Notes: generated by a model from the letters alone, not told the origin. Shown: positions 22,567 through 35,239, numbered from the stretch's first letter. The stretch is 64,000 bases of DNA from Adiantum capillus-veneris (GCA_014529385.2 CM043949.1:142237858-142301857), one strand, 5' to 3'. Numbers and translations: made by a program.

Positions 22567-23460
22567 GCTTAATTGAGAATACATATTTACAAGCATTCAC
22601 ATACACAGGGCTCATAATTGCATGTAGCCCAAAGTGACAAGAAATTTTGATCACTCTAAATCCTCTAGATATTCAAATCTCATATCAATAGTCTCTCCAT
22701 ATTTACGATTTCTCAGGTTGTGACTATAACCTTGATATTTAGCCTTTACACAACAACACACTAGCATGTTCATTGAATAGACAGTTCCAAAATCTAACAC
22801 ATTCAGTTAGACTTTCTCCTACAATTCTATTTCTACAAAATATAAGAGTGCTTCCACATTATCCACACTTCTTTGCTTTGATTTGTCATTGATTGTGCAC
22901 CTATCATAATCAAAATCATTTTAAGACTTTTCTTGGTTATCTCTATATTTGAAACACTCTTTGGCTTTGGTGGAAAAGAACTCGCCCACCACTGGATCAA
23001 TTGCTCAAAAACTTTAGAGCCCTTGGTGCTTTGTGCAAATTCATAAAAATTAACACTCGACATGCATGCATGTATTGTCTGTGTGTGTGTGTCCCCTCCC
23101 ATGCATGTGTGGTCATTCAAGGTCCTGTTCACGTGGACCTATGGCTCTCAAGTGGTTGCCAACCAATTGCAAACTATTTCGATTCTCGTGGGTGGTTTGC
23201 AAAAAAAAACTTTGCAAAACTGGTTGGAAATGGTAGTTGCTAACATGGCAGTTGCCAAGTTTCTCCTAGGAGTGGAGGTGGAGCGGATAGGGAACCCTGA
23301 CAAAAAAAACCCTGATGTGAAGCTCCTTTTCAGCTTCGCAAAAACAAAACATGCTTATTTTATCTCTAGTTTTTGGATGTGCATGCATCCACATGAATAG
23401 AAATGTTGCCGATTGCCGATTGCGCACTTTCGTACAATCTTTCAACCATGTGAACTGGCT

Positions 23461-23465
<5 letters not shown>
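22567..23465. other. Non-coding stretch with one weak exon-like segment
   Basis: Mostly featureless. On the minus strand at about 22890-23065 a frame reads NFYEFAQSTKGSKVFEQLIQ and then WWASSFPPKPKSV. It could be an upstream exon of the disrupted minus-strand gene, but there is no independent support. Confidence 0.25.

Positions 23466-23554
<89 letters not shown>
23466..23554. repeat. (CT)n microsatellite, 89 bp
   Basis: Uninterrupted CT dinucleotides. Confidence 0.97.
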
Positions 23555-23557
<3 letters not shown>

Positions 23558-23789
23558 CTCAATGCAAGTGAGCGCTAGGCGCCCACTAAGAGGGCTAGAA
23601 AAACACATTTTCTGTAACCAGTAAAAATAAGGAAACACTTGAAATTTTCTTGGTTTTTAGGTCAAAACTGAAGCTTTTGGTGGTAATCACAATAAAACTT
23701 GTGTAAATTTCCTAGTTTTCCTCAAAATCTAATTGGGATTTTACAATTTTATCTGGTCAAATTACACTCGACCCTAATTTTTTTCAAGC

Positions 23790-23791
<2 letters not shown>
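23555..23791. other. Spacer between microsatellites
   Basis: Short unique sequence with no coding support. The phrase gcgcccact at about 23580 recurs near 24131, on the far side of the next microsatellite cluster. Confidence 0.4.

Positions 23792-23875
<84 letters not shown>
23792..23875. repeat. (GA)n microsatellite, 84 bp
   Basis: Uninterrupted AG dinucleotides. Confidence 0.97.
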
Positions 23876-23876
<1 letters not shown>

Positions 23877-23956
23877 AATCGCTTTACGCATGGAGATTTT
23901 GTACACATGTGAAAAAAATTCAAGGAGTGCTTAGGTGCCAAGCAAAACCAACAAAA

Positions 23957-24105
<149 letters not shown>

Positions 24106-24293
24106 CTTGGACTCTCATCTGCTGTTGCTTAGCGCCCACTTGAGTTGAAGGCCATTCAAAATGTCTCTTTAGCAAAATGCCTAACTCCATGCAAGCCTTC
24201 GACGGCCCTGACCCTCCACGTTCCGAATCTTCACCTCTCTATTGATGATGCCATTCAACCAGGCAACTTTTTTAAAAAATTTCCCCTGATGTT

Positions 24294-24453
24294 CCTCAGG
24301 ACTATATAACACATAGCATTTAAAGAGGGGGTGGTAAAGGGATCAATGGCAGGGAACTGGAATGGGGCTTATCGAGGGGATCTGGACCGTGCATACCTGT
24401 AAAAACTAAACCTGGACAGCGGGGGGGGGGCTGGGCAGGCTGGCCAAATTCAA
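24294..24453 (+). repeat. MULE left terminal inverted repeat
   Basis: 160 bp, reverse complement of 34125-34281 with a few mismatches and a length difference in a G-run. Preceded by the 9-bp target duplication. Confidence 0.96.
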
Positions 24454-24976
24454 AACATGGGCCATGGGACACGTGGCGACTGCTGATTGGTTTCATGGTG
24501 AGCCCGCGAGTGGGGGGATACCCTCAGATACGGGGGTTTGGCGGTCTGGCGGGGGGAAGGTCCTTACAGGATTTTGCACTACTGGTGGATAATCTCGTCA
24601 TCGCTATCTGGTCATCGCTCTAGCTCAGCATCGTTTGAGGGCCAAGCGGAGGAGCAGCAAGTAAGGTGAGGGCATCTCCTTTTCTCGCTGGTTGTGAAGG
24701 TTGGGATGCATGCGTTCTGTGTGGGCAGCATTGAAGGTGAGCACAATTTTTTTTCTCGCTGAAGGGTTGGATGCGTGGGTTCCATGCATGCTTTCTGCAA
24801 GCCTCTCAGGGCTCGACCATGGGGTTATGCACGAGCTTGGCCATGTGAAGAAAGGGAGTGCGTTGTGTGGCTGACTGTGTGTGTCTGTGTGTGTGTGAGA
24901 GAGAGAGAGAGAGAAATAGAGGGAATTATTGTCATGCTTTTCATGAGCTAATTTGGCTTGAGGTTGTGGCTAGGGG
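24454..24976. other. MULE subterminal/5' region
   Basis: Between the TIR and the first ATG of the ULP1-like gene. Includes a short GT and GA dinucleotide tract near 24876-24914. Probably holds the promoter and 5' UTR of that gene; no clear TATA box was identified. Confidence 0.4.
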
Positions 24977-27827
24977 ATGGCTCGTTCACCAGCTAGAAAG
25001 GGGAAGAGAACATGGCAAAGGGGTGGTTGCTCTCGCATCACAAGAGGAAAGGCCGATGTCTCACCAAAGGCAAAGAATGGGGAGGAGGTCCAGCCTACGG
25101 AGAAGTCCGAGAAGGTGGACATAGCTAAAGAGCAAGAAGAGGGACCCTTGTGTCATGAGGAGAGCTTCACTACTCCTCCCACATCTCCTCATGTAGAAGG
25201 GGCTACTTCTCAACCAAGGAGAAGTCCACGGAAGCACACCTTGCCTGAGATGGGCACACCCTCGAGCCTAAACATCCGTCCGTGAAAGAAGTTGGTGGGT
25301 TCAAGGGAATGTGGAGTTGAGACAGAGGATGTAGCAAAGGGAGAAGCACGGGAGGTATTTGAGGATCTTCCAAAGCAAGAAGAGGCAGCCATCATCCAAG
25401 ATCCAAAAGTCTATCTAGAGATTGAGCTCCCTGATGGACGGCTAGCACGCCAATGCCGCACAAGTGCTGATTGCCCAAAGCGATCGGCCTTCATCTTCAA
25501 AAGACTACGGATGATGTCTCACCTCAAGACTTTCCATGGAATCACTGTAGAGATTGAAAAGCGCCTTGGAGGTCGCCCCCTCCACAAAGAAGCTGAGAGA
25601 AGAGCAAACCTCATACCTAATCCGGAAGTGAAAGCTTGGCATAAAGCAGCTTTAAAGAGATTTGGCGACAAGGATAGGAAGTTTAGGCAAAATTGTAAAA
25701 GGTATCAGCGCATCACGCGCATACGGGCTCACCAAGTATGGAAGGACCTCGGAAATCAGTACAAGCACATGTCAGAGGCCGCTTTTATTGAGGAATTTGT
25801 GGCTGGGAAGATGCCAGACTACATGGCAGTCAAGGCTCTCCGGCTGGCAAAAATTCAAAAGCGCATTGATGAAGGTTACAACACACATGTAAGTTTTCAA
25901 TTTGTCTAATTTGATTTTCTTTTGTCATCAATTTTCATAGTATGTTTGCACACCATGTTTGATTAGTTCATTCATTTCTACTAATTCTCTAACTACCATG
26001 CTATGGACATTCACAGAAGAGGATGCATGATATTCCTCCTTGGCTTGAGGCAGCCTTGGAGGACACTGACAATGAGGACCCTTTCCAGTATGCTCCCGAA
26101 GGAGAGGACGACAATGAGAATTATGAAGACAAGAGAGAAGAGGGCCCAGGACTTGCAAAGACATTAAGCAATCTTAAGCTCGATGAGGATGTATGTGTCT
26201 AGGATTTGTAACTTTTTCTTTTTTGTGCATAAGTAATTTTGTTTAGGTGTTGAGAGCGGTGAAAAAAAATCCAGCATGCTGATGTGTTCTAATAAATGTG
26301 CATTCCTTTCTAGCCTACATTGCTTGCAACTCCAACAAAGAAAAAGCTTTCGATTCAAAGAGGGAAGACACAAGAGAAAGCTATTGAAATAGGCTCTCCG
26401 ATGATGCATCTTTGTCGGCTCTCCTATTTTATGTCGGTAATAACCAGCTGACAGTTGAAAAAATAGGCCATGAAATCAGTCCTGCCACTCCCACACGTAG
26501 TAATCGGGCCTTGTACAGGTGGCTTTTGTCAACCATCCCTATGCTCACAGTTTTCTAATTGTTTGATACTCACTATGTTCATGATTGTGGCATGTTAGAT
26601 GTAGATTCTCTTCACATGTGCCTATGTCGCTCAACTCTCTTCGCTTTGGCCTACGAGTGGACATTGATGATCAGGCTCTACGCTTCATCTTATCAAATAA
26701 AGCATCCACACGCACGATGAATCTATTTTCAATGTAATCACCGCCATGTTTTTGTTATTGAGTGGTATGCATTATGGTGAGCAAACATGTGCTTAACATA
26801 CTCACTTTTACAGGTGGATGGAGTACACACTAGGCTCAAATGTCCTCATGCAAGTGATTCTTGTGGACTCTATGTGGTATTCTGTTGTGGATGCGACTTT
26901 GGGCAAGCAAGATTCCATGCGGGTCTTACATAACTTCTTCGGGAAGAGGGACTTTGGTGAATGCGTGCTTACATTTTTTCCAATCATTTACAGGTGGTTT
27001 GTAAGGAGAGGACAAAGGATTGCTAGGTATGCTACATTGTGGCTTCTCATTGACATCCTGATGTTGTCTCTCTTTGCAATAGGGAGAATTGGACATGTTG
27101 TGTTATGTATCTTGCCACACATGCAAAGATTGTTGGGCTACGTAGGAGAAAGAACCACATTCTCTACTATGACCCACTTGGGTGCACGACCATGATGGAT
27201 ATTGTACCTGTTTTGCACAGGTACATGGGTTGACTTTGTTCATCATAGCTTGGGGAGGTCGGTATATGAAACAAGTTGATATGGCTATCAATGGTTTTTT
27301 ATCTTGCTTGTTATGAATATGTAGTGCTATGGAGGCGATGACCCAAGGAGTAAAAGCTCATGATGTCCAACATGCATTGCTTGAACCTTCCACCAAATTT
27401 GAGTTAAAAGTGTTGAAAGTATGTCTCCTTGTGCTCTCTCATGCTTGGAAAATTTAGGGCATGTTAGTCATGTTAATGGTTTGATGCTGCAGGGCCCAAT
27501 TCAACCGAATGCGATTGACTGTGGGTTTTATGTCATGGATGCCATTCGCTACATAATTCAGTCTTGCTTGCAAGAGAAGAGCAAAAGTTGGGTATGCTTA
27601 GAGTGTGTGTCCAGTGCTAGCATTCTACCATATGCATCTGGATATTAATCTCCTTTCTAATTTCCTTCAATCCTCTTGTGTTTGTCGATGTTGTGCAGGT
27701 GAAGAAGACATGGTTCATACACGATGATGTGTTGGCATTGAGGCAAAGCCTCCATAGTTGGTGCTTAGATATAGTGGGGGGGAATGAGATTATGGCTGGT
27801 CACCATATGTGTTGCATTTTGCGCTAA
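24977..27827 (+). pseudogene. MULE-borne ULP1-like cysteine protease gene (multi-exon)
   Basis: The first frame starts at 24977 with a basic N-terminus, has a TGA at 25283-25285, and continues in the same frame to about 25888, where a GTAAGT donor follows. A conserved-looking block is ELPDGRLARQCRTSADCPKR and VWKDLGNQYKHMS. Further exon-like blocks lie near 26018-26190, 26313-26435, 26452-26550, 26600-26745 and 26817-26998. The protease part has NWTCCVMYLATHAK and YYDPLG near 27080-27180, then the Cys box QPNAIDCGFYVMDA near 27500-27545, and ends after WFIHDD at TAA 27825-27827. ULP1 proteases remove SUMO-type modifiers. The catalytic His position appears as Asn. Exon limits are approximate. 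Confidence 0.75.
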
Positions 27828-28678
27828 AGGGAGCTAGGTCTATGGCCGTTCGGTAAAACAACACATGACACTTTATGTATGATCGGGTTTAGGGCGAGGT
27901 TTTGTGTCAGTCTATGCACAATGGTTTTGTATTAGCCTACATGTAATGTCCAGGGTTTGTGTCGATAAAGTATGTATGGCGAGTTTTATGCTGCAATATT
28001 GGTTCAAAGAAAGCAAATCATTGGCTACTGACTATGTTTACATGGGCTTGTTTATGGCAGCTAGCCACATCCGAGATCCATATTTTGTCTATGTGCAGGT
28101 TCAGGACTATGTTTGATGTATGTGGGAAGTGGACATGTTTATGTATACAAGAAGGTTTGTGATTACGTCTGGGTTTATTTATGTTTGCAGGTTTTTGGCT
28201 ACGTCCGGGTTTAGTTCCATGTGGGGCTAGTGGCCATGTTTGTTTATGTTTGCAGGTTTATTTCCACGTCTAGGTTTAGGTGTGGCCAGTGTTTATGGTG
28301 TAAGCGGGCTGCATCAGAGTTTTATGCTTGAGCTCGATCAAACCCCGATTCCTCATCCATTTCTGGACATGCATCTAGTCCAGCTAAATTATTATTTATG
28401 GTGATGTTTGATTTTTATTTCCTGTTGAGTAAAATTTATGGCAAGGTTCGATTCTGTCTAAGGCGACTCCCCGATTATGTATGTCTATGGCGACTCTTTT
28501 GTTTATGGCGAGGTTTTGTAATGTGTTCCCAGTTTGTGGTGCATTGTCCTTTGTGACGAGCTTTTGGTGCAATGTTTCACATTTATATCTGGATCTATAA
28601 TAGGTGCTCGGTTTTGGGTTGGTTTATGGCTATGTCTGAGAGCCATGTATGTTTTAGGTGCTCAGTTCTGGGCTCAGT
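27828..28678. other. Non-coding downstream part of the ULP1-like gene
   Basis: GT-rich sequence with loosely repeated phrases such as tatgtttgcaggttt and ccgggttta. Short frames are products of this composition. Confidence 0.5.
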
Positions 28679-28925
28679 TTCTTTCTGTATGCAGGTTTAT
28701 GGCGAGGCCCGGGTTTAGTGATCGGATGTGATCAACGGCCATGTTTATTTCTGTATGCAGGGTTATGGCTTTGTCCGGGTTTAGTGATCAGATGTATGGT
28801 TGTTGGGCCATTTTTATTTCTGTATGCAGGTTTATGGCTTCGTCTGGGTTTAGTGATCGGATGTATGTTCAACGGCCATGTTTATTTCTGTATGTAGGTT
28901 TATGGCTTCGTCCGGGTTTAGTTAT
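28679..28925. repeat. Tandem array, period about 70 bp, four copies
   Basis: Units contain tttctgtatgcaggtttatgg followed by a ccgggtttagtgatc phrase, recurring at about 28679, 28750, 28819 and 28886. Confidence 0.85.
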
Positions 28926-29029
28926 TATATGTACTCTCTGATAAGCCAATATTTATGTGTATATTAGTGATCATGTAATACAAATGGCTCGATCAATTTG
29001 ATGTTATGGTGACTCTAGGTTTATGGCAT

Positions 29030-29870
29030 TATGGCGAGGTTTGTTTTTAGTGTCATGCTGAATGTGTTTGAGCTTTCAGTCATGTCCCAGAGCATGGCGA
29101 GGTTCGATTGGTGTTTGTGCCGACCCTACGTTTATGGCATTATGGCGAGGTTTGTTTTTAGTGTCATGCTGGGTGTGTGTGAGCTTTTGCCAATCAATTT
29201 ATGGTCATGTCCGAGATTATGGCGAGGTCTGATTGGTGGTGTTTGTGCCGACCCTACGTTTAGGGCATTATGGCGAGGTTTGTTTTTAGTGTCATGTTGA
29301 ATGTGTGTGAGCTTTCAGTCATGTCCCAGAGTAGAGAGGTTCGATTGGTGTTTGTGCCGACCCTACGTTTATGGCATTATGGCGAGGTTTGTTTTTAGTG
29401 TCATGCTGGGTGTGTGTGAGCTTTTGCCAATCAATTTATGGTCATGTCCGAGATTATGGCGAGGTCCGATTGGTGGTGTTTGTGCCGACCCTACGTTTAG
29501 GGCATTATGGCGAGGTTTGTTTTTAGTGTCATGTTGAATGTGTGTGAGCTTTCAGTCATGTCCCAGAGTATGGCGAGGTTCGATTGGTGTTTGTGCCAAC
29601 CCTACGTTTATGGCATTATGGCGAGGTTTGTTTTTAGTGTCATGCTGGGTGTGTGTGAGCTTTTGCCAATCAATTTATGGTCATGTCCGAGATTATGGCG
29701 AGGTCCGATTGGTGGTGTTTGTGCCGACCCTACGTTTAGGGCATTATGGCGAGGTTTGTTTTTAGTGTCATGCTGAATGTGTGTGTGTTTATGGTGAATT
29801 CATGCTGGGTGTGTGAGCTTTTGGCAATCAGTTTATGGTCATGTCCGAGATTATGGCAAGGTCCCATTGT
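29030..29870. repeat. Tandem array, period about 238 bp, 3.5 copies
   Basis: Each unit contains tatggcgaggtttgttttt, tcatgctgggtgtg or tcatgttgaatgtg, and gtgccgaccctacgttta. The phrase gtcatg(c/t)tga starts at 29052, 29291 and 29528. The frames of about 80 codons here are repeat artefacts. Confidence 0.9.
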
Positions 29871-30436
29871 GTATGGATGGAAACTATAAGGACCCTTCTT
29901 CTAAAGCTGAACTGGAAGATGCAAGACCTAGCAAGAGCGAGAGCAAAAATCAGAATCCCAGTATTGGTAAAAGCATATGTACATGGCTGATGTGCACGCA
30001 TCCTAAACCTAGCAAAATCGCCATCAAGATCAGCTGAAGCATGACCCTTTTGGGCTCAACCTATAGCCCTATATAGAGATGCAAGACCTGGGAAAAGCCA
30101 GAGAAAACTCGGCCCATGAGCTTGTTGTCAACCACCCGGCAAAAGGCTTGTGTTGATGCATTATGGTTTCATTTTGTTGGTGATATCAAAGAGACAACAC
30201 TTCATTGTTGCGACCACTTACGAGTGATAAAGAACAAACAACCAGATTAAGACAACCCAAATGAACTTTAGGATATCTACAAACTAGTCTAGCTTCTTGG
30301 GGACCACATCATATCGATCTAATTGTTCCAAAAACAAATATATTGCAATTGTCCAAGTCATGTTCACAAAACATACATAGCTTGCAAAGTTCCAATGAGG
30401 CATGACATATGAGGATGACCCTAAACCGCATGCAAG
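29871..30436. other. Spacer downstream of the MULE transposase gene
   Basis: No coding support. Probably the 3' flank of the minus-strand transposase gene, which ends at 30437. Confidence 0.4.
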
Positions 30437-33400
30437 TCATATAAAAGTAATTCGTGTCTGCGAGGCATAGATCTTCTCATATATCCGTCCATCATCAAGC
30501 TTCACAGTGAGATGTCGTTCACAATCAATATGCGATACCTCGTGGTCACATGCTATGATAGAACCATTGGCCGGGTTCTCACCATCCCTTAACTGTACAA
30601 GGTGGTTCATGATTTGGGAAGTTGAATTTGCAGACAAGTGCTTCTGAGATAGAGGGAGCAAAGCATGGCATGTATGGCAACATACTATATTTGAGCCATC
30701 AACAAGAAGGGTTTTGCTACAACAATGCCGGCAATTAACACGTCGCCATTTCTCAAAGCGCACTCGATTTCGCCCTCGCTGGTGCTTACGTTTCAAGGAA
30801 CCTGTGTTTCTGGTTTTTTTTGCTGGTTCTGGACAACCTTCAACTGCCTCACCTATGCCATCAATGATACACGATAGCCTGCCATGCCCAAGCCGTGTTT
30901 GTGTGACATTTGCCTGGATTTGTTTGATGCTACCCTGATCTCCTCCGGCTCATGGAGATTCTCCAAGTTCTCCATAGAGATCTTTAATTTCTTTAGAGCA
31001 ACCTCCTTTTGCTGCAATGTCCACTGCGGTAATACATCAGCCAATTGTCGCAAGAACTCCCTAGATTTGTCGATACAATTGACTATCTCCATGTCAACCT
31101 GTTGCAAGTATGGTCCAATGCCATTCATATCAGTATCCAGTGCTTTGTCATCACATCCACTCCCTGTTTCAAAGACTTGGGCACATTGTTGCATTCCATC
31201 GCTGGTTGCAAGGTCAGCCATTGCATGCACGCTATCCACAATAGGTAAAATTGCATGAAGCATTGGAAAATAGCTTTGAAGTATTAACCGAAGCCCATAT
31301 AGATGCTTGCATTGGGAGGACCAGTCTGGGCAATCACAGTACGAGGATTGCATGCTCACATGGTACCAAGAGTCTGATGTCATGCTTTGAATCTTGAAGA
31401 GTAATGTAGATTCGTTCACCACCTGAAGAGTTTCAGGATTAGTCTTGTATCGTTGACATAGCTTCTCCCCAGCAGCTAGTGCCTTTGTTGCACTCTTGCT
31501 TGAACGATACACAGCTCTTGCTTTTGCTTGAAGAACTCCAAGAGAGTTCCTCCCATCCAGCTTCCACTCCTCGCATTGCCAACAAGTGCATGTAGTAGAT
31601 CCAAGGCTGGCCTATTTATCCTCGCATCCAAGAGAGTATACTTGAAATATTGCCATAGTCTTTTCACCAAATTCGTTGTGTCCACATTGCCATGGGGAAA
31701 AAGACGTCTAAACTTCGGCCAGCGTTCACGCCATACGCATGACTTCGAGTACCATCCATTGGAGACATAACGCTGAATATTTTCATGATTGCAGTATTCC
31801 AGCAAGAGGCGCTGAAAGAGAGCTTCAAAGTCGTCCTCGGAGCTGGAGTGCATCAAGTTACACATTGAAGAATAAGCATGGTCTTGCATGTGTCTTGGCA
31901 CTTGCGGCAAAAGGTTCTCCACCCAAGCCTTTTTGACATGAAACCAACAAACCAGGACATGACATGCTACTTGGACTCGTTGTCCTTCACTGTGTTCAAC
32001 CCAACAAGCAGGATCATCTTTGACGACACTCAAGATGGCATTCAATTCTTGGGGACATTTGTCTATCACAATTGCATTCGGTCGTATGCTCCCATTCTCG
32101 AGAATATCATCCGGATGGTCAATTCAAGGGCAATGCTCTCCTGACATGTCCCAGGGTCACTTGTGCACATCATCAACCACAAAGGAATCCCTGTACCATT
32201 TTGATTTGGCAAAACAGTTGCATACAATGGCAACCCATAAACGTTTGTCTTGAATGTGCTGTCCATGGCCCATGCATTATGTTGTGAGAATCGAATACAC
32301 ATCTGAAGCATCCAATCATCTTGAATGATGACAACAAACGGCTTGTTGACGTCTTGCAAAGCCTTTGGGTTGTATGGTTGCACATATGCGAACTTTCAAA
32401 AGCAATAAGCAACTAAATAAGGACATAAGAAAAAGGAAAACATAAAAATGAAGATAGGGCACTCCAAAGTACCTTCCCTGCGGCTTGTAACTTTAGAGCC
32501 TCATGTACATTGCAGACCAATCATTCCCAGATGCACGACCTAGAGAAACCAAAATGGTTAATTAATTAAAGGGGTGACAGGAAAAGAAAATTATCTTGCT
32601 ACCTTCATGCCGTAGGCTATATGCCAACTGTTGGACCTCCTTTGAGATCATAAAGAATCGAAAAGTTGTGCGATCTAACAAGGATGCTCGTTGCTTGTGG
32701 AAGTTTTCTTTTGAAACTGACATTTTGGCAACATGGCGACATGTTCCAACATCAAAATAATCCTCCATGCAACATTGAAGCACACTTGGATGAACAGGTA
32801 GATGATATAAGTCAGCCCGAGAGCCAGGAACATGGCCCTCATGCGTAGCACGAAGCAAAATCGTGACCTCATGAACTCCCTCACTGAATTGCACGTGTGC
32901 CTTGAAAGGACAACCGCACTTCTTCGTTTTCCTCTCTCTACGCTTGTTTTCTCCATGATGCCTTCTTGAACCACCACGATGACAGACATAGTAGTCCTCT
33001 ACCTTTCCTTCGCCTACCTTGGCTGATCTTATCTTAACAAGCCTGACTTTATGGTTTATCATAATACTCTCCAGCACATCACACACATGAAATCTATCTG
33101 TAATAATTTTTTCACTTGGAGTTTTCTCATCGGCATTGCCCTTCCCTCCAACCTTCTGAAACATAAGCGATTCAGATTGGAGGATAGGATCCTTCTTACA
33201 TACCTGACAATTTCTGACCGCATCTCTAATGAATGAAGTAGGTATGCCATGCCTTTTGATATCTGTGCACCATGCAATTTTCATCTAATTCATAGTTTCC
33301 AACATGCTCAAATGAGCCCCTTGCTGGTCGACATGACATTGTTCTGTAATGGTTGTCCACTCCTCCTTTGGTGCAACGGCTCTGGGAGGGAGACCCTTCA

Positions 33401-33956
33401 AGAAGATCCTAACTGATCCATGCCGAGGGGATCCTCGGATCACAAGATTGTCCTTCATCTTGTTCCACCGTTTTACATCATGCATGCCGACATTGTGCAG
33501 CATACCCAATGTTGGCTTACAAATCCCTTGAAGATCTAATAGCATAAGGTCATAGCTCTCCCGAGAAAATCTAAAGAAATGGTGAGAAGCATGCAACTCT
33601 GGGTCAAAAGATTGGGTCACGGGTTTCCTCCTATGGATTGAATCTGCAAGGAAGGTTGAAGGGAATTCGGTAAACTCCTTTACTTGGTCACCACCACTAG
33701 AATGGGATGCTGATTCCATGGAAGCACTACTTGAGCCTGTTGATGACGAGTTGCCTTCCTCCAACTCCTCATTCAAATCAAATATACGATATTGCTTTTG
33801 TTTCTCCCCATCCTCGAAAGCATCCAATCGTGCCTCCATCCTGCCCGGCATCCCTCGATCTCCCTCTGCCTTCCAGGTTACGTTTAGGTCAATGGACTTC
33901 ATAACTTGTTTTGCCTCCCAAGGTACATTGAGGTCCAGCATTTGTCTGCTCTCCAT
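30437..33956 (-). pseudogene. MULE (MURA-type) transposase with SWIM zinc finger
   Basis: Reads from 33956 down. The acidic N-terminal part ends near an H...CQVC finger-like stretch and is split by TAG at 33285-33287. Next is a WRKY/GCM1-like zinc region (VCHRGGS ... KKCGCPFKAHV ... THEGH). A probable intron starts near 32601 and ends near 32540, and a second ends near 32397. The DDE core has AMDSTFKTNVYGLPLYATV (first Asp), a frameshift near 32096, VIDKCPQELNAI (second Asp) and TTNLVKRLWQYFKYTLLDAR, where Lys at 31662-31664 replaces the expected catalytic Glu. The SWIM finger CDCPDWSSQCKH lies near 31300-31340. After a frameshift near 30855 a C-terminal C-x2-C/C-x2-C finger ends at 30437. 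It would cut and integrate the MULE; this copy is inactive. Confidence 0.9.
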
Positions 33957-34124
33957 ACCTGTTGTGGCTTCTTCCCTCTACCCTCCTGCCTCTCAGAGAT
34001 AATGCGTGGCCTCTCTGCCCAAACCCCAACAGCGTGGCCTCCCCGCCTGTCGACCCCCCTGAAAAGCGTCCCAAATTCAAATTTCCACCCTGATGACATG
34101 GCACTTCCCTCAGCCTTATCCCGC

Positions 34125-34281
34125 TTGAATTTGGCCAGCCTGCCCAGCCCCCCCCGCTATCCAAGTTTAGTTTTTACAGGTTTGCACGGTCCAGATCCCC
34201 TCGATAAGCCCCATTCCAGTTCCCTGCCATTGATCCCTTTACCCCCCCTCTTTAAATGCTATGTGTTATATAGTCCTGAGG
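34125..34281 (-). repeat. MULE right terminal inverted repeat
   Basis: 157 bp, reverse complement of the left TIR, followed at once by CCTGATGTT (34282-34290), the perfect copy of the left flank. Confidence 0.96.
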
Positions 34282-34290
34282 CCTGATGTT

Positions 34291-34801
34291 GCTTTTTCCA
34301 GTGATGCCATTCAATCAACTCAAAGCCACACTTGATGGGCCCAATAATGGGGACAAGCCTCTTCCAGTTGATGGGCATTACATATCCTCTTATGATGTTG
34401 CCCAAGATTTGCATCAAGATCTTGACATTGGAGCCGACATAGACCTACAAGAGCATCAAGTTTTTGTGCCCTTTGCCTCCTAGAGAGCTGGATAAACCAA
34501 GTGCAAATTTGCAATGACAAATCCAACCAAGAAGTCAAGTTGTTGTGCGCTAGCAGTCGTGTTTTTGGAGACAATGACTGATGTTCTTTGTATGATCCCT
34601 ACAATTGTAATTGGATCCAAGGCTCCTTATATTTTTCAAATGTTCTTAAATGCTATGATGGTGTTTCCACATCAAATATTGTTGTCGACGTCCTGATTGA
34701 CGAAGTCCAACATCACGCCGAAATGTTAGAATTCTATCCCGCAAGTGCGACGATCCTTCCAATGGAACAATGGTAGCAATGACAGTTCTCATGATTGCAA
34801 T
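34291..34801 (+). other. MULE target-site flank with one weak exon-like segment
   Basis: An acceptor-like gctttttccag at 34291-34301 is followed by a frame to TAG near 34481 (FNQLKATLDGPNNGDKPLP, then HYISSYDVAQDLHQDLDIG). It may be a host exon beside which the MULE landed. A 13-bp phrase, tgatgccattcaa, at 34302 also occurs at 24246, left of the MULE. The protein is unknown and support is weak. Confidence 0.3.
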
Positions 34802-35150
34802 TGTTACCATCAAGCAATCACCACCACCAAGCAACCACCTTTTATGTAGGCATGAACCGGGCTTGTTGGACCCGCTAGTAGTGTATTATGTTATTGGATG
34901 GGATGTCGATCAGGTAGGAATGGTTAAGAGTGATCCTCGAAGAGATGTGCACTCTAAAACTAGAACCTATAATGTTTGGGTAAGATTGGCTAAGTGTGGG
35001 CGCCCAAATGTGAACGAGCAAGCCCATATAAAAGTCAATCTAAACCTAAAATACCTTATTCTCTCATTTGTGCAATGCAACCAGAGTGCTCTTACTCCAT
35101 CTGCTTCTCCGTCTCCTTTGTGTATTAGTGTGTGTGTGTGTGTGTGCGCG

Positions 35151-35239
<89 letters not shown>

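Larger units (their letters stand above)
24294..34281. mobile_element. Complete Mutator-like element (MULE) carrying a ULP1-like gene and a transposase gene
   Basis: Terminal inverted repeats 24294-24453 and 34125-34281 both begin CCTCAGGACTATATAAC and match with only a few differences over about 157-160 bp. A perfect 9-bp direct repeat, CCTGATGTT, flanks them (24285-24293 and 34282-34290), the standard MULE duplication length. Inside, a plus-strand ULP1-like gene and a minus-strand MURA-type transposase converge on a tandem-repeat region. MULEs with ULP1-like proteases are known in plants (the Kaonashi class). Both genes have lesions here, but the closely matching TIRs suggest a fairly recent insertion. 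Confidence 0.96.

Noticed and set aside
28658-29776. Several frames of about 80 codons on the plus strand
   Set aside because: They are translations of the 70-bp and 238-bp tandem units.
24246-34314. 13-bp direct repeat tgatgccattcaa on both sides of the MULE as its target duplication
   Set aside because: A perfect 9-bp repeat (CCTGATGTT) lies exactly at the TIR ends. The 13-bp repeat lies 26 bp and 11 bp outside it and is probably a pre-existing repeat in the target.
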